From: Flavobacterium sp.
Lineage (GTDB): Bacteria; Bacteroidota; Bacteroidia; Flavobacteriales; Flavobacteriaceae
Assembly: GCF_024710485.1 (NCBI RefSeq)
Contig: NZ_JANJUQ010000033.1
Span: 1-64,000, forward strand
DNA length: 64,000 bases
Direction of reading: 5' to 3'
Positions 1-7,679 of the stretch are shown one piece after another. A program made the position numbers and the translations under genes. A model generated the notes under the pieces. The model was not told the DNA's origin and made no database searches. It saw only the letters and a program-made list of their open reading frames with translations. Within the stretch, counting starts at the first letter, position 1; the number at the start of each line of letters is the position of its first letter.

Positions 1-38
1 TTTCTAATCTTACTCATGTCTGTTACTTTATTTGCCAT
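1..38 (-). CDS. istA: IS21-family transposase IstA, N-terminal fragment at the window edge
   Basis: A start codon at 36-38 on the minus strand opens a frame reading MANKVTDMSKIR before the window ends. A MANK...MSKIR(K) start is typical of IS21-family IstA transposases of Bacteroidota, and multiple terminal repeats of IS21 type lie immediately upstream at 121-215. IstA is the DDE transposase that works with the IstB ATPase. Only 12 residues are visible, so the call rests on this short start plus the repeats; whether the element is intact cannot be told. Confidence 0.6.
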   Translation of the reverse strand, partial: MANKVTDMSKIR

Positions 39-120
39 AATCCGTTTTTTGTACGAATGTATGGGTCAACAACATGAAAAAAAGTAATGGTCTTTAATGG
101 CTAATTTACCCTAAAATTTA

Positions 121-230
121 GGTGGTCAATTTGGACTGGAATTGGGTGGTCAGTTTGCACCGAAATCGATGGTCAATTTGGACTGGAAAGTGGTGGTCAA
201 TTTGACCGTTTTTTCCAACTATGTGACCCA
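121..230 (-). mobile_element. Terminal repeat array of an IS21-type insertion sequence
   Basis: Four direct repeats of about 24 bp start at 121, 145, 169 and 192. Each begins (G)GTGGTCA(A/G)TTTG and continues GACTGGAA or a variant. IS21-family elements carry multiple internal repeats near each end that bind the transposase, and this array lies just upstream of the istA start codon. The outer tip is probably near 220-230 (the plus strand ends in tgtgaccca), but the exact boundary and any target duplication cannot be set without the other end. Confidence 0.65.
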
Positions 231-344
231 AATTCCTATAAAGAATCTCGGATTTATCTAAAGGAATATGATACAAAATTTGGAAAGGGTGGTGCGATTT
301 ATAACTCAAAGAAGAAAAGTCGTTTTTATGAGTTATTGCATTAA
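231..344 (+). pseudogene. C-terminal remnant of a gene interrupted by the IS
   Basis: Directly outside the IS repeats a plus-strand frame without a start codon reads through residues such as KESRIYLKEYDTKFGKGG and ends KSRFYELLH at TAA 342-344. The lysine/tyrosine-rich composition looks like genuine coding sequence. The frame stays open leftward into the IS repeats, as expected if the element inserted into a gene and left its tail. The family is not recognised. It converges with the Fic gene that follows. Confidence 0.4.
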
Positions 345-408
345 ACTATCCGGGGATAAACCTTTTCGTTATTGTTGACCTGTTTTAAATAATTGTGTAT
401 TTTCAATT

Positions 409-1575
409 TTAGTCCCGGATTGGCAAAAAACCTTTTTCATCAAGCATTTTGATAATCCCTCTAAGTAAATAATTGTTATCAAATCTTAAAACATATTTTC
501 TTGCTGAATCTCTCTCAGGAATTAACATTTTCTTATCTATCAACTTTTTTATTTGTCTTGAAATCTCCGATTTTGCTTTTCCTTTAAAAAACCTCTCCAG
601 GTCTAAATTTTGAACGACTTGTTTTTCAATAGTTTCTTTCAGAATTTTAGATTCAACTTCAGTAATGATTTGCCTATCAAATGAAAAGTTAATGGCCGGG
701 ATTAAAATTTCTTTCTTCAGATATTCATAATCTGTTAGTTTATCAATCTTTTCAATTTCTTCTTTTAATCCTTTCAAAACATATTCACACCACTCCAAAA
801 CACCACTATCAGTCCCATTATCAGCTTTTGCAAGATTATCATAATAACCATTTCTATTACTACAAAAAACAGCCGTTGGATTTATAATCCTACCCACATT
901 TACATTGAATCCATTCTTAATCAGCATTGCATAAGTAAATAAACGAACCGTTCTACCATTACCGTTACCAAATGGATGTATCCAAACAAACCTATGATGA
1001 GCAATTGCGGATTTTAATAAATCATATTTAGAAGAATCTTCATTATTTATAAACGAGAATAACTCATCCATATAGGTGTCAACTAAGAATGAGTCAGGTG
1101 GTAAATGCAAAGAGTTTAAAATTTTAATATTTTTATTTCTGTAACTTCCCGGTGTTAAGTCGCCTTCACCATTTGGTGGTGGAGGTAAATCTTTTACAAT
1201 AATTTTATGTAATTCACTAACAAAAGTTTTATTGATAGGATAATCTTGAATCGTGGATTCAATAAACTCCATCGCTTTTTCAATATTCTGAATTTCAATT
1301 ATACTATGTGATTTGTTTTTTTCCGTATCACCAGAATCTAATTTTGTTTCAATATATTCAGCTATTGTTGTGTTATTTCCCTCAATTCTTGCAGAACCAA
1401 TACTCTCTAAAGTGTGAAATAAATGTTTCAATTGAAAAAAAACCTGTGGATGGGTTGAGCCACCTAATGTTTTCTTTCTCAGGTGTTCCAATTCAATAAT
1501 TAAATCAGTTAGCTTTGAACCAAAGCTTGGTTCAATCAATTTTAATTCATATGGTTTAAAAGATGCCTGACTCAT
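409..1575 (-). CDS. Fic family protein (probable AMPylase), class II, with C-terminal winged helix
   Basis: The 388-residue protein has the Fic core motif HPFGNGNGR at residues 200-208; His200 is the catalytic base for transfer of AMP (or another nucleotide moiety) to a hydroxyl side chain. An inhibitory motif of the form (S/T)xxxE(G/N), SARIEG, sits at 61-66 before the core, which makes this a class II Fic whose own helix blocks the active site. After the core (about 290-388) comes a basic helical region resembling a winged helix, common in stand-alone bacterial Fic regulators. There is no adjacent antitoxin gene, consistent with built-in inhibition. It stands alone between the IS21 edge and a scar-like spacer, so it may be horizontally acquired. 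The target is unknown. Confidence 0.9.
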   Translation of the reverse strand: MSQASFKPYELKLIEPSFGSKLTDLIIELEHLRKKTLGGSTHPQVFFQLKHLFHTLESIGSARIEGNNTTIAEYIETKLDSGDTEKNKSHSIIEIQNIEKAMEFIESTIQDYPINKTFVSELHKIIVKDLPPPPNGEGDLTPGSYRNKNIKILNSLHLPPDSFLVDTYMDELFSFINNEDSSKYDLLKSAIAHHRFVWIHPFGNGNGRTVRLFTYAMLIKNGFNVNVGRIINPTAVFCSNRNGYYDNLAKADNGTDSGVLEWCEYVLKGLKEEIEKIDKLTDYEYLKKEILIPAINFSFDRQIITEVESKILKETIEKQVVQNLDLERFFKGKAKSEISRQIKKLIDKKMLIPERDSARKYVLRFDNNYLLRGIIKMLDEKGFLPIRD

Positions 1576-2089
1576 ATATTTTATATATAGATTTCAATTG
1601 TTGAACAAAAAGATTTCAAAAATGCAAGACGAAACATTTCAAACTTATCAACAAAAAACCTTATTTATCAACTATTTAATGGTACAAACTTACGCATAAT
1701 ATTTCAAATTTTTAATAACAACATTTAACATTGATTAGAAAAAGAATTAAAAATATAGTTGACAGAGTTTTTTAAAATAAATGGTTTTGTGTTTTTGACG
1801 GATATCTTAACTTGAAGAACAGCCCTATTAAAAAAAATACAATGAAATTAATCTGTTAGATTGTACTTGTTTAATTTTAAGAGAGTTGAATAAGAAATCA
1901 TCGCATCAAATTTGTAACTTTCTCCAATAGGGGGAGCTACTAAAAAAAAGCCTTCACAGCAATGTGAGGGCTTTTTTGATTTCTTAGGTGTACTTTTAGG
2001 TGTACTCTAAAATTACTTCTCATCATTTCCATATAAAGAAATCCCCTTTTTATTTGCCGCTTTTACCACCGCTCTTTTATCAAAGTGAA
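1576..2089. other. AT-rich intergenic stretch with terminator and scar-like repeat
   Basis: About 510 bp separate the Fic gene from the esterase. The first 340 bp are AT-rich and show no convincing gene. The remainder holds a strong hairpin (1943-1977), an 11-bp direct repeat TTAGGTGTACT at 1984-1994 and 1996-2006, and a short minus-strand frame (2013-2096) that looks like the tail of a lost gene. This combination resembles an old integration junction, but no integrase is present. Confidence 0.5.
1943..1977. terminator. Bidirectional rho-independent terminator
   Basis: Stem AGCCTTCACA / TGTGAGGGCT with a GCAA loop and one G-T wobble, flanked by an A-run on the left and a T-run on the right, so it can act on both strands. 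It lies downstream of the esterase gene on the minus strand. Confidence 0.7.
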
Positions 2090-2096
2090 TTATCTG
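2013..2096 (-). pseudogene. Possible C-terminal gene remnant
   Basis: A 28-codon minus-strand frame ends in TAA at 2013-2015. It contains FDKRAVVKAANKKGISLYGN, which has plausible protein composition, but a stop at 2097-2099 closes it upstream and no good start codon is present. It overlaps the last codons of the esterase in another frame. I read it as a degraded gene tail of unknown family next to a scar-like repeat; it could also be chance. Confidence 0.2.
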
Positions 2097-2920
2097 CTAT
2101 TAATAAAATGATTAAACGCAGTTTTAGCGGAAGCATTTTCAAATAAAGCGGCATGACCACCGGGGATTTCAATAAATTGGCTATTTTGACAATTGGTACA
2201 GTTCGTAACATCTTCTTTAAAAATAGGCCATGAATGCAATTGAATCGGAGAATCATTTAGTCCCTGAAAAAAGAGGATGTCTGATTTAAAGCCATTTGTA
2301 AAATTCAATAAAGAGCGTTCAAAGTAGGCCTCTGAATTTACGGTTGTTAAACCATAAACATTTTGTAATTTGATACAGACAGCACTAGATTCCACTTGTT
2401 CATTTTCTTCAAGACCACATCGGTATACAAGATTTAACGGGCCGGGAGCATTGGCAATTACACCATTAGTTTCATACATGGTGTTTAAACGTGTAACCAA
2501 ATAACCTCCTTGAGAGTGTCCGGCTAAAAAAACCTTGCCTACCGTAATGCCTAATTCCTGATTAGCATTGTTTTTAACCCACAATAAGGCCGCTTCAGCT
2601 TGAGCAATATTGTCTCCAAAAAGCAGGTTCTCTTGAGGATAGGCAACACTTACAATCATCATATTTTCTCTATCCAAAATTCCTTTGAATTTATTAAGAG
2701 TTGTATTGGCTGCGGTAATAATTTCGCTGTCTGATTGAACAGTGCCGTGAAATACTATAAGTACATCAGGATTGTCTGAAACAGGCTTGTCAATGATTAC
2801 ATCAAGACTAATGGCATTGTAGGTAATATTCTTTGTAATTCTATAGGCTCCGTTAGTTTCGGGTTGATTGTTTTTTTCACAGCCAAGAAGAACCAGTATT
2901 ACAAGGTATAATATTCTCAT
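2090..2920 (-). CDS. Lipoprotein alpha/beta hydrolase (esterase-like)
   Basis: The 276-residue protein begins with a short lipoprotein signal ending in LLGC (Cys14), so it is probably anchored in the envelope. It has the nucleophile elbow GHSQG at 134-138 (Ser136), an oxyanion-hole type HG near 58-59, and a late catalytic-type His in GGHAALF near 256; an acidic partner should lie in between (SPIQLHSW region). This fits the alpha/beta-hydrolase fold used by esterases and feruloyl-esterase-like enzymes. The substrate is unknown. It is a single-gene unit ending at the 1943-1977 terminator. Confidence 0.8.
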   Translation of the reverse strand: MRILYLVILVLLGCEKNNQPETNGAYRITKNITYNAISLDVIIDKPVSDNPDVLIVFHGTVQSDSEIITAANTTLNKFKGILDRENMMIVSVAYPQENLLFGDNIAQAEAALLWVKNNANQELGITVGKVFLAGHSQGGYLVTRLNTMYETNGVIANAPGPLNLVYRCGLEENEQVESSAVCIKLQNVYGLTTVNSEAYFERSLLNFTNGFKSDILFFQGLNDSPIQLHSWPIFKEDVTNCTNCQNSQFIEIPGGHAALFENASAKTAFNHFINSR

Positions 2921-3137
2921 AGAGTTTTACTTTGGGTTATTTGACATGAAGGACCGATAAAAGTTTAATCTGGATAAAAGTATAAGTAGCGTTATAAAGT
3001 CTTGTGGTCATTTTACATGTGTTATTGCTTCTGCGGCCCATTCCTTTTGCAGCTTCCCCATATCTCCTCCCTACTAAAGCCCTACTTAGTATATGAGTAG
3101 TATATCAAAACATACATTATGTCAAATAGAAAAGCAA
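2921..3137. other. Intergenic spacer with strand-asymmetric block
   Basis: No convincing gene. Between about 3035 and 3115 the minus strand carries a strikingly purine-rich block containing TAGTAGGGAGGAGATATGGG and two AGTAGGG-like repeats, next to the alternating stretch TATATGAGTAGTATAT. One minus-strand frame across it stays open for about 30 codons without a usable start. Its function is unknown. Confidence 0.3.
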
Positions 3138-3572
3138 TTAAACGCTCTTGATTACATAAGTCACAATGCCCCAAACCAACAGCTTGTTCTCTTCGGTCAC
3201 TTTTATCGGTTGGAAGGCAGCATTTTCCGGCATTAGGTAGAGGGCGTCTTTTTCAACTTTGATGCGTTTCACGGTGAATTCGCCGTCTATACAACAAACG
3301 GCAATTTTCCCGTCGGTAGGTTCCAAACTGCGATCGATTACCATGATGTCGCCATCGTCTATACCGGCGCCTATCATCGAAGTCCCGTCGGCTTTGGCGT
3401 AAAAAGTAGCTTCAAAGTTTTTCACCAATACTTTATCTAAACTAATCTGCGTGCCTTCAAAATCGGTAGCCGGCGAGGGGAATCCGGCCTTGATACCGCC
3501 TTCAAAATAGGGTAGGGATCTCGAGTTTTCGAAATCGGGTTTGAAAAAAGTTAACGGACTCTTCATGGGCAT
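3138..3572 (-). CDS. umuD: UmuD-like S24 autoprotease, DNA polymerase V subunit
   Basis: The 144-residue protein has the LexA/UmuD S24 peptidase pattern: an Ala29-Gly30 cleavage site in KAGFPSPA, catalytic Ser65 in GTSM and catalytic Lys102 in FTVKRI. Cleavage of the N-terminal arm yields UmuD', which activates the Y-family polymerase for translesion synthesis. The length matches UmuD (about 140). Its start overlaps the end of umuC; starting at Met3 (3564-3566) would give a 4-nt ATGA overlap, so either start indicates translational coupling. Here umuD lies downstream of umuC, the reverse of the usual umuDC order. Confidence 0.92.
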   Translation of the reverse strand: MPMKSPLTFFKPDFENSRSLPYFEGGIKAGFPSPATDFEGTQISLDKVLVKNFEATFYAKADGTSMIGAGIDDGDIMVIDRSLEPTDGKIAVCCIDGEFTVKRIKVEKDALYLMPENAAFQPIKVTEENKLLVWGIVTYVIKSV

Positions 3573-4828
3573 TTTATGGTCAAGATTTCACGGATATCAG
3601 TAGTGTATTTTTTAGACAAATGTTCTTGCTTCATGGTCCAAGTGCGCTTTAAGTCTTGGTTGGCGAGCTTGATTTTGCGCTCCCCGGTTTTTTTATAGTA
3701 GTCGTCCATCACTTGCATGAGCTTCAAGTGCTTCGGATTCTCTTCTTCAAACAAATGGAATTGCTTTTGGCTTTCGGGAATAATGTTGGTCACTATGACG
3801 CCCGCTTTTTTATACATTTCGCCTTCTTCAAAAACTTCTTTCAGCATCTTTATCGCTAAGTTGCTAATGGTAATGGAAGAATTACTAGCATACGGCAAAG
3901 TTTCCATACGGTAGAAATTATAGCGCTGTCGGTCTACTTTATATTTGTCTTTTCTCAAATACAAAATGACGCCCTGGCAACACGATTTTTGTTTGCGGAG
4001 TTTTTCGGCACATACCGTGGCAAAAGTCGACACGCGTTCTTTCATGGCATCGAGCGTGGTAATATTTCCGGCAAAACTTCGGGTGATGGCAATGTTTTTT
4101 TTGTCTTTCGGCTCTTCTAATCCTAAGACCGATTGGCCTTCGAGTTCGTATTTCAAACGCAAACCCACTACGCCCATGGTACTTTTGATATAAGCTTCGT
4201 GTTGCGGCAACGTGAAATCGTAAGCCGTGTTGATGTTTCTTTCCTGCATCTTTTTGGTCAGTCGGAATCCAATACCCCAAACATCTCCGATTTTAGTCCA
4301 TTTCAAGGCTTTTACGCGCTTTTCTTCCGAATCGATGATATAGACACCTTTTGTTCTTTCGGGAAACTTACGCGCAATTTTATTGGCGACTTTCGATAAC
4401 GCTTTGGTTGGCGCAAAACCTACCGAAACCGGAATGCTGAGCCATTGCATAATGCGGCTTTTCATTTGCAAACCATAATCGTGAAAATCGCTCACCGGAA
4501 CACCGTCAAAATTCATAAAGGCTTCGTCTATGCTGTACGGTTCTACATGCGGCGTAAAGCCTTCGAGGATTTTCATTACCCGATGACTCATGTCGCCATA
4601 CAACGGATAATTTGAGGAAAAGACCTGTATGTTTTTGGCCTTGAGTTCTTGTCGCACTTTAAATTCGGGCGCGCCCATCGCAATGCCTAACGCTTTGGCT
4701 TCATCGCTTCGGGAAATGATGCAACCGTCGTTATTCGACAAAATCACTATTGGTTTTCCCACCAAATGCGGCTGAAAAACCCTCTCGCAGGAAGCATAGA
4801 AATTATTGCAATCGACTAAAGCATACAT
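3563..4828 (-). CDS. umuC: UmuC, Y-family translesion DNA polymerase V catalytic subunit
   Basis: The protein starts MYALVDCNNFYASCERVF, the hallmark N-terminus of Y-family polymerases, with the metal-binding Asp6 and, later, the SIDEAF catalytic signature. The 421-residue length fits UmuC (palm/fingers/thumb, little finger, C-terminal DUF4113-like region). The ATG at 4826-4828 is chosen because homology begins there and a TAACTTTG promoter box (4859-4866) lies just upstream; a longer frame beginning at 4861 would place the promoter inside the gene. It bypasses lesions with UmuD'. The first gene of a umuC-umuD operon. Confidence 0.95.
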   Translation of the reverse strand: MYALVDCNNFYASCERVFQPHLVGKPIVILSNNDGCIISRSDEAKALGIAMGAPEFKVRQELKAKNIQVFSSNYPLYGDMSHRVMKILEGFTPHVEPYSIDEAFMNFDGVPVSDFHDYGLQMKSRIMQWLSIPVSVGFAPTKALSKVANKIARKFPERTKGVYIIDSEEKRVKALKWTKIGDVWGIGFRLTKKMQERNINTAYDFTLPQHEAYIKSTMGVVGLRLKYELEGQSVLGLEEPKDKKNIAITRSFAGNITTLDAMKERVSTFATVCAEKLRKQKSCCQGVILYLRKDKYKVDRQRYNFYRMETLPYASNSSITISNLAIKMLKEVFEEGEMYKKAGVIVTNIIPESQKQFHLFEEENPKHLKLMQVMDDYYKKTGERKIKLANQDLKRTWTMKQEHLSKKYTTDIREILTIKCP

Positions 4829-4833
4829 GGTAT

Positions 4834-4883
4834 AAAAGTAACAATTTTGCGGTGGAACCAAAGTTAATTTTACGGTTACTTTT
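4834..4883 (-). promoter_or_regulatory. umuC promoter with inverted repeat
   Basis: A minus-strand -7 box TAACTTTG (4859-4866) matches the Bacteroidota consensus TAnnTTTG. It is bracketed by a perfect 9-bp inverted repeat AAAAGTAAC (4834-4842) / GTTACTTTT (4875-4883). This is a candidate operator for damage-inducible control; no classical LexA box is seen. Confidence 0.45.
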
Positions 4884-4900
4884 TAGCCATTATTCTGATT

Positions 4901-5365
4901 TTAGTTTGCCTTTTTTTTGTTTTGGAAATAGTTCCAAACTAAAGCAGCCAGCATCACCAAAACCCAAAATGAAGGGGTAATGATGGTGTAAACCGGTGTC
5001 AATGCATCGTAGCGCAAATACGGATTGGGATTGGTGTAGTCCTCCGGAGTGATGCTAAGCCAATCTTGTACGCCGTCATAAATGTTGACGGACATTAATA
5101 AGATAATAAAGATTCTTAAGAATTGGAGTGTTCGGCTTGTTGAGCCTTTGGCAGCCGTCAAGCCAATCAAAATGAAAAGCATGGCCGTCATATAGCCTCT
5201 GCCAAATCCCCAACCGGTGTAAGGAATCAAGGAGGTTTTGAGTTCTTTGTTGATGTCTAAATTCAGATAAAAACTAAACAAACTGATAGCCATGCAAAAG
5301 AGAAAGAATACGATGATGTCGTAGGGTAATTTTTGAAGCACTGAGGATACGCTGGAATTCTCCAT
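4901..5365 (-). CDS. Small membrane protein of unknown function
   Basis: The 154-residue protein has four likely membrane helices (about 16-36, 58-72, 80-98 and 130-148) with a soluble loop around 99-128 rich in Asn, Pro and Tyr, and a lysine-rich C-terminus (NKKKAN) likely facing the cytoplasm. I do not recognise the family. It is a single gene between umuC and a GreA/B-like gene, with the GreA/B terminator upstream of it, so it probably has its own promoter. Confidence 0.7.
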   Translation of the reverse strand: MENSSVSSVLQKLPYDIIVFFLFCMAISLFSFYLNLDINKELKTSLIPYTGWGFGRGYMTAMLFILIGLTAAKGSTSRTLQFLRIFIILLMSVNIYDGVQDWLSITPEDYTNPNPYLRYDALTPVYTIITPSFWVLVMLAALVWNYFQNKKKAN

Positions 5366-5420
5366 ATTGGATTGGATTTGACAATCAAATATAGGTTTTT
5401 AATTATGACTACTCATTATA

Positions 5421-5452
5421 AAAAAACCATCAAAATTGCTCTTGATGGTTTT
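5421..5452 (-). terminator. Terminator of the GreA/B-domain gene
   Basis: Stem AAAACCATCAA / TTGATGGTTTT around a short loop, with a T-run in minus-strand orientation. It lies 48 bp past the stop of the gene at 5500-5877. Confidence 0.8.
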
Positions 5453-5499
5453 GGAGGTTAAAGATCAAAAATTGGAGTTTCCTGATGTTATTGCTCAAG

Positions 5500-5877
5500 T
5501 TAAGCTTGTTGTTCCACTTTAAGAATCTCCATCTGTCTCATTCCGTCTTCAAACGGCCATTCCACTAAATCACCCACTTTATAGCCTACCAGAGCTAATC
5601 CTATTTGGGAAAGTATTGATTTGGTATTATTTCTTTGCTTGGCTTTATCCGGCGCTACAAAGGTGTGTACCTCTTGTTCGTTAGTGTTACAATCTTTAAT
5701 GGTCACCCTGGAGTTGATGGAAACCACATCCTCAGGGAGGTTTTTTCGGGTAACTTGTGATGCATTTTTAAGTTCCAACTTTAGGATTTCTTCTTCAGCA
5801 GCGCTTACTTTCTTTCTTCGAATATGATCTTTTATTAAATCATAAATTCCGGTTGTTAAAATGATATATTGTGACAT
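5500..5877 (-). CDS. GreA/GreB C-terminal-domain (Rnk-like) protein
   Basis: The 125-residue protein has a helical N-terminal part (about 1-45) followed by a GreA/B C-terminal FKBP-like domain. The diagnostic stretch is SQIGLALVGYKVGDLVEWP near 88-106, like the SPxGxALLGxxxGD motif of GreA/B. It lacks the long coiled coil (about 75 residues) with the acidic tip that stimulates RNA cleavage, so it more likely binds RNA polymerase like Rnk or modulates Gre factors than acts as GreA. Such short proteins are common in Flavobacteria. Single gene with its own terminator. Confidence 0.8.
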   Translation of the reverse strand: MSQYIILTTGIYDLIKDHIRRKKVSAAEEEILKLELKNASQVTRKNLPEDVVSINSRVTIKDCNTNEQEVHTFVAPDKAKQRNNTKSILSQIGLALVGYKVGDLVEWPFEDGMRQMEILKVEQQA

Positions 5878-6042
5878 TTTTTTTTATTTTTTAAATCAAT
5901 AGATGGCATGGTTTTATGAACAGCCCAACCCTTAAATCTTGCGTAATGGCAAGACATAACGGATAAGACCATAACCAATAACAATTGAAGGTTTGTAAAG
6001 TATTTTTCTGAAAGGATTGTCCCTGCCTGGGCTTAGCAGGGC

Positions 6043-6156
6043 TTAGGAAATAAAGTCTTTAGAACTTTTCAAAAAAGCATCTTCAAGGCGATAAGCCAAG
6101 AGCAGCACCGGATACCATGAGTATTCTTTTTTAGGAGAAAGGTGTTGTGAAGACAT
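6043..6156 (-). CDS. Possible 37-residue small protein
   Basis: An ATG at 6154-6156 opens a frame beginning MSSQHLSPKKEYSWYPV, continuing LLLAYRLEDAFLKSSKD, and ending at TAA 6043-6045. The composition (aromatic and leucine-rich centre, charged ends) looks protein-like, and a hairpin at 6021-6041 follows the stop. There is no recognised family and no clear promoter. It could be a real microprotein or a chance frame. Confidence 0.3.
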   Translation of the reverse strand: MSSQHLSPKKEYSWYPVLLLAYRLEDAFLKSSKDFIS

Positions 6157-6237
6157 TCGCTTTAGGGATTCATTAGTAATGCACTAAATTAAGCCATTTA
6201 CAAACGGTAAAAAAGTATTTAGAGAAAGATTAACAAA

Positions 6238-6271
6238 TCAAAAAACCCATCAAGTATAATGTTGATGGGTT
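6238..6271 (-). terminator. Terminator of the nuo operon
   Basis: Stem AACCCATCAA / TTGATGGGTT with an 8-nt loop and a T-run in minus orientation, 25 bp past the nuoN stop. Confidence 0.85.
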
Positions 6272-6295
6272 GCTGTATAGTAAAGTAAGTCTTAT

Positions 6296-7675
6296 TTATT
6301 GCAACAGATTGCTAACTAAGGAAGGATAAAGTCCTATAACAATGTTTAAAGCTATAGAGAGTACGGCCACTAAATAATATACCATCGGGATGGCCTCTTT
6401 GGCTTCTGTAGCTTCTTTGGTATACATGGCCAAAATCAACTTGAAATAGTAACCCACACTGATGATGGAGTTGATAACTCCCACAATCACTAAGAACAAA
6501 TAACCGGCTTTGATGGCGTCTGTGAATAACATAAACTTCGCAAAGAAACCGGAGAAAATAGGAATTCCCGCCATAGACAATAGAGAAGCGGTTAATACAG
6601 CGGCCAATAACGGATTGGTTTTGCCTAAACCGTTGAATTTGGCAGTTATTTCGTTGCCTTGATCACGGGTTACCGCAATGATTACGGCGAAAGAAGCGAT
6701 ACCGGCTAAAGCATAGGCAACCGTATAATATAACAAGGTGCCGGCAGCAGTTGATAAACTTAAGATGGCCATCAACATGAATCCGGCGTGTGAAATACCG
6801 GAGAACGCTAACATACGTTTTACATTGTCCTGACGTAACGCCATGATGTTTCCGATGGTCATCGATAGTATAGAAACCACTACAATCACCATTTCAAAAG
6901 TTGGGATTAACTCCGTGCTCAAATTGCTCAACAATTTGTAAAGTGTTGCCATAGCTACTACTTTCGCTAACGTACTCATAGTGGCTGTTGTTGTTGACGG
7001 AGAACCTTCATACACATCCGGAGCCCAAAAATGGAATGGCGCGGCAGCAATTTTGAATAACATTCCGATAATCATCAATACCACTCCGATAGGAAACCAA
7101 ACCGGAATCCCGGCACCCGAAGACAAGTCTTTAATTTCGGCTACATTAAAATAACCGGTCGCACCGTAAATCAAACAAATACCAAATAAAATGATACCGG
7201 AAGCAAATGAACCTAACAAGAAGTATTTCATTCCGGCTTCGTTGCTCTTGATGTCCAATCTTTTGCTGGCTGCTAAAACGTACAAGGAAATCGACAAGAC
7301 TTCAATCCCTAAGAAAAACATCGCCAAATTGCTAAACGAAACCATGGCAACGGCTCCGGCCAAAAGGAATATTTTGATGGCAATAAAGTCGGATATCTTG
7401 GTTTGATGTTCTTTATAAAAATCACCACTTAGAGCGATTAAGAAAACGGTCAGTACAATGAACAAAGAGTTGAAAGCGTTCGAAAATTTATCAACGGTAA
7501 TCATGCTCGCATAGTTGGAGTCGATGCTCGGGTCGATAGCCCATAGATTCAAAGAGATTCCTAAAATGGCAAGTAAACCTATGACAGTAACCGGAACCAG
7601 TAGTTTTCTTAAATTGAAGATTTCTGCCAACAGACAAAAAACACCTAATGATACTATTGTTATTAATACTTGCAT
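6296..7675 (-). CDS. nuoN: NADH-quinone oxidoreductase subunit N
   Basis: A 459-residue, almost wholly hydrophobic protein of the NuoL/M/N antiporter-like family (about 14 helices) that pumps protons in the membrane arm of complex I. Diagnostic segments include a conserved Lys/His-bearing helix FKIAAAPFHFWAPDVYEG near residues 207-224 and GISHAGFMLMA near 295. Last gene of the operon, 4 bp after nuoM. Its length is normal for Bacteroidota NuoN. Confidence 0.97.
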   Translation of the reverse strand: MQVLITIVSLGVFCLLAEIFNLRKLLVPVTVIGLLAILGISLNLWAIDPSIDSNYASMITVDKFSNAFNSLFIVLTVFLIALSGDFYKEHQTKISDFIAIKIFLLAGAVAMVSFSNLAMFFLGIEVLSISLYVLAASKRLDIKSNEAGMKYFLLGSFASGIILFGICLIYGATGYFNVAEIKDLSSGAGIPVWFPIGVVLMIIGMLFKIAAAPFHFWAPDVYEGSPSTTTATMSTLAKVVAMATLYKLLSNLSTELIPTFEMVIVVVSILSMTIGNIMALRQDNVKRMLAFSGISHAGFMLMAILSLSTAAGTLLYYTVAYALAGIASFAVIIAVTRDQGNEITAKFNGLGKTNPLLAAVLTASLLSMAGIPIFSGFFAKFMLFTDAIKAGYLFLVIVGVINSIISVGYYFKLILAMYTKEATEAKEAIPMVYYLVAVLSIALNIVIGLYPSLVSNLLQ

Positions 7676-7679
7676 TTTA

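Larger units (their letters stand above)
5878..6295. other. Intergenic stretch between GreA/B-like gene and nuoN
   Basis: About 420 bp. It holds the nuo operon terminator (6238-6271), one possible small gene (6043-6156, minus) and a GC-rich hairpin CCCTGC / GCAGGG at 6021-6041 just after that gene. Nothing else convincing is seen. Confidence 0.5.

Noticed and set aside
118..309. Minus-strand open frame of 63 codons over the left-end repeats
   Set aside because: Its sequence repeats IDHHF/LTTQF because it translates the IS21 terminal repeats; it is not a gene.
1921..1940. Possible partial tRNA 3' end (CTCCAATAGGGGGAGCTAC)
   Set aside because: No T-loop GTTCGA sequence precedes it, so a tRNA fragment cannot be supported.
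409..2089. Toxin-antitoxin pair around the Fic gene
   Set aside because: No small antitoxin-like frame is found on either side; the inhibitory motif is inside the Fic protein.
3939..4399. Several open frames opposite and within umuC
   Set aside because: They overlap the catalytic part of a clear Y-family polymerase in other frames, with shadow-type composition (Arg/His/Lys-rich or Phe-rich).
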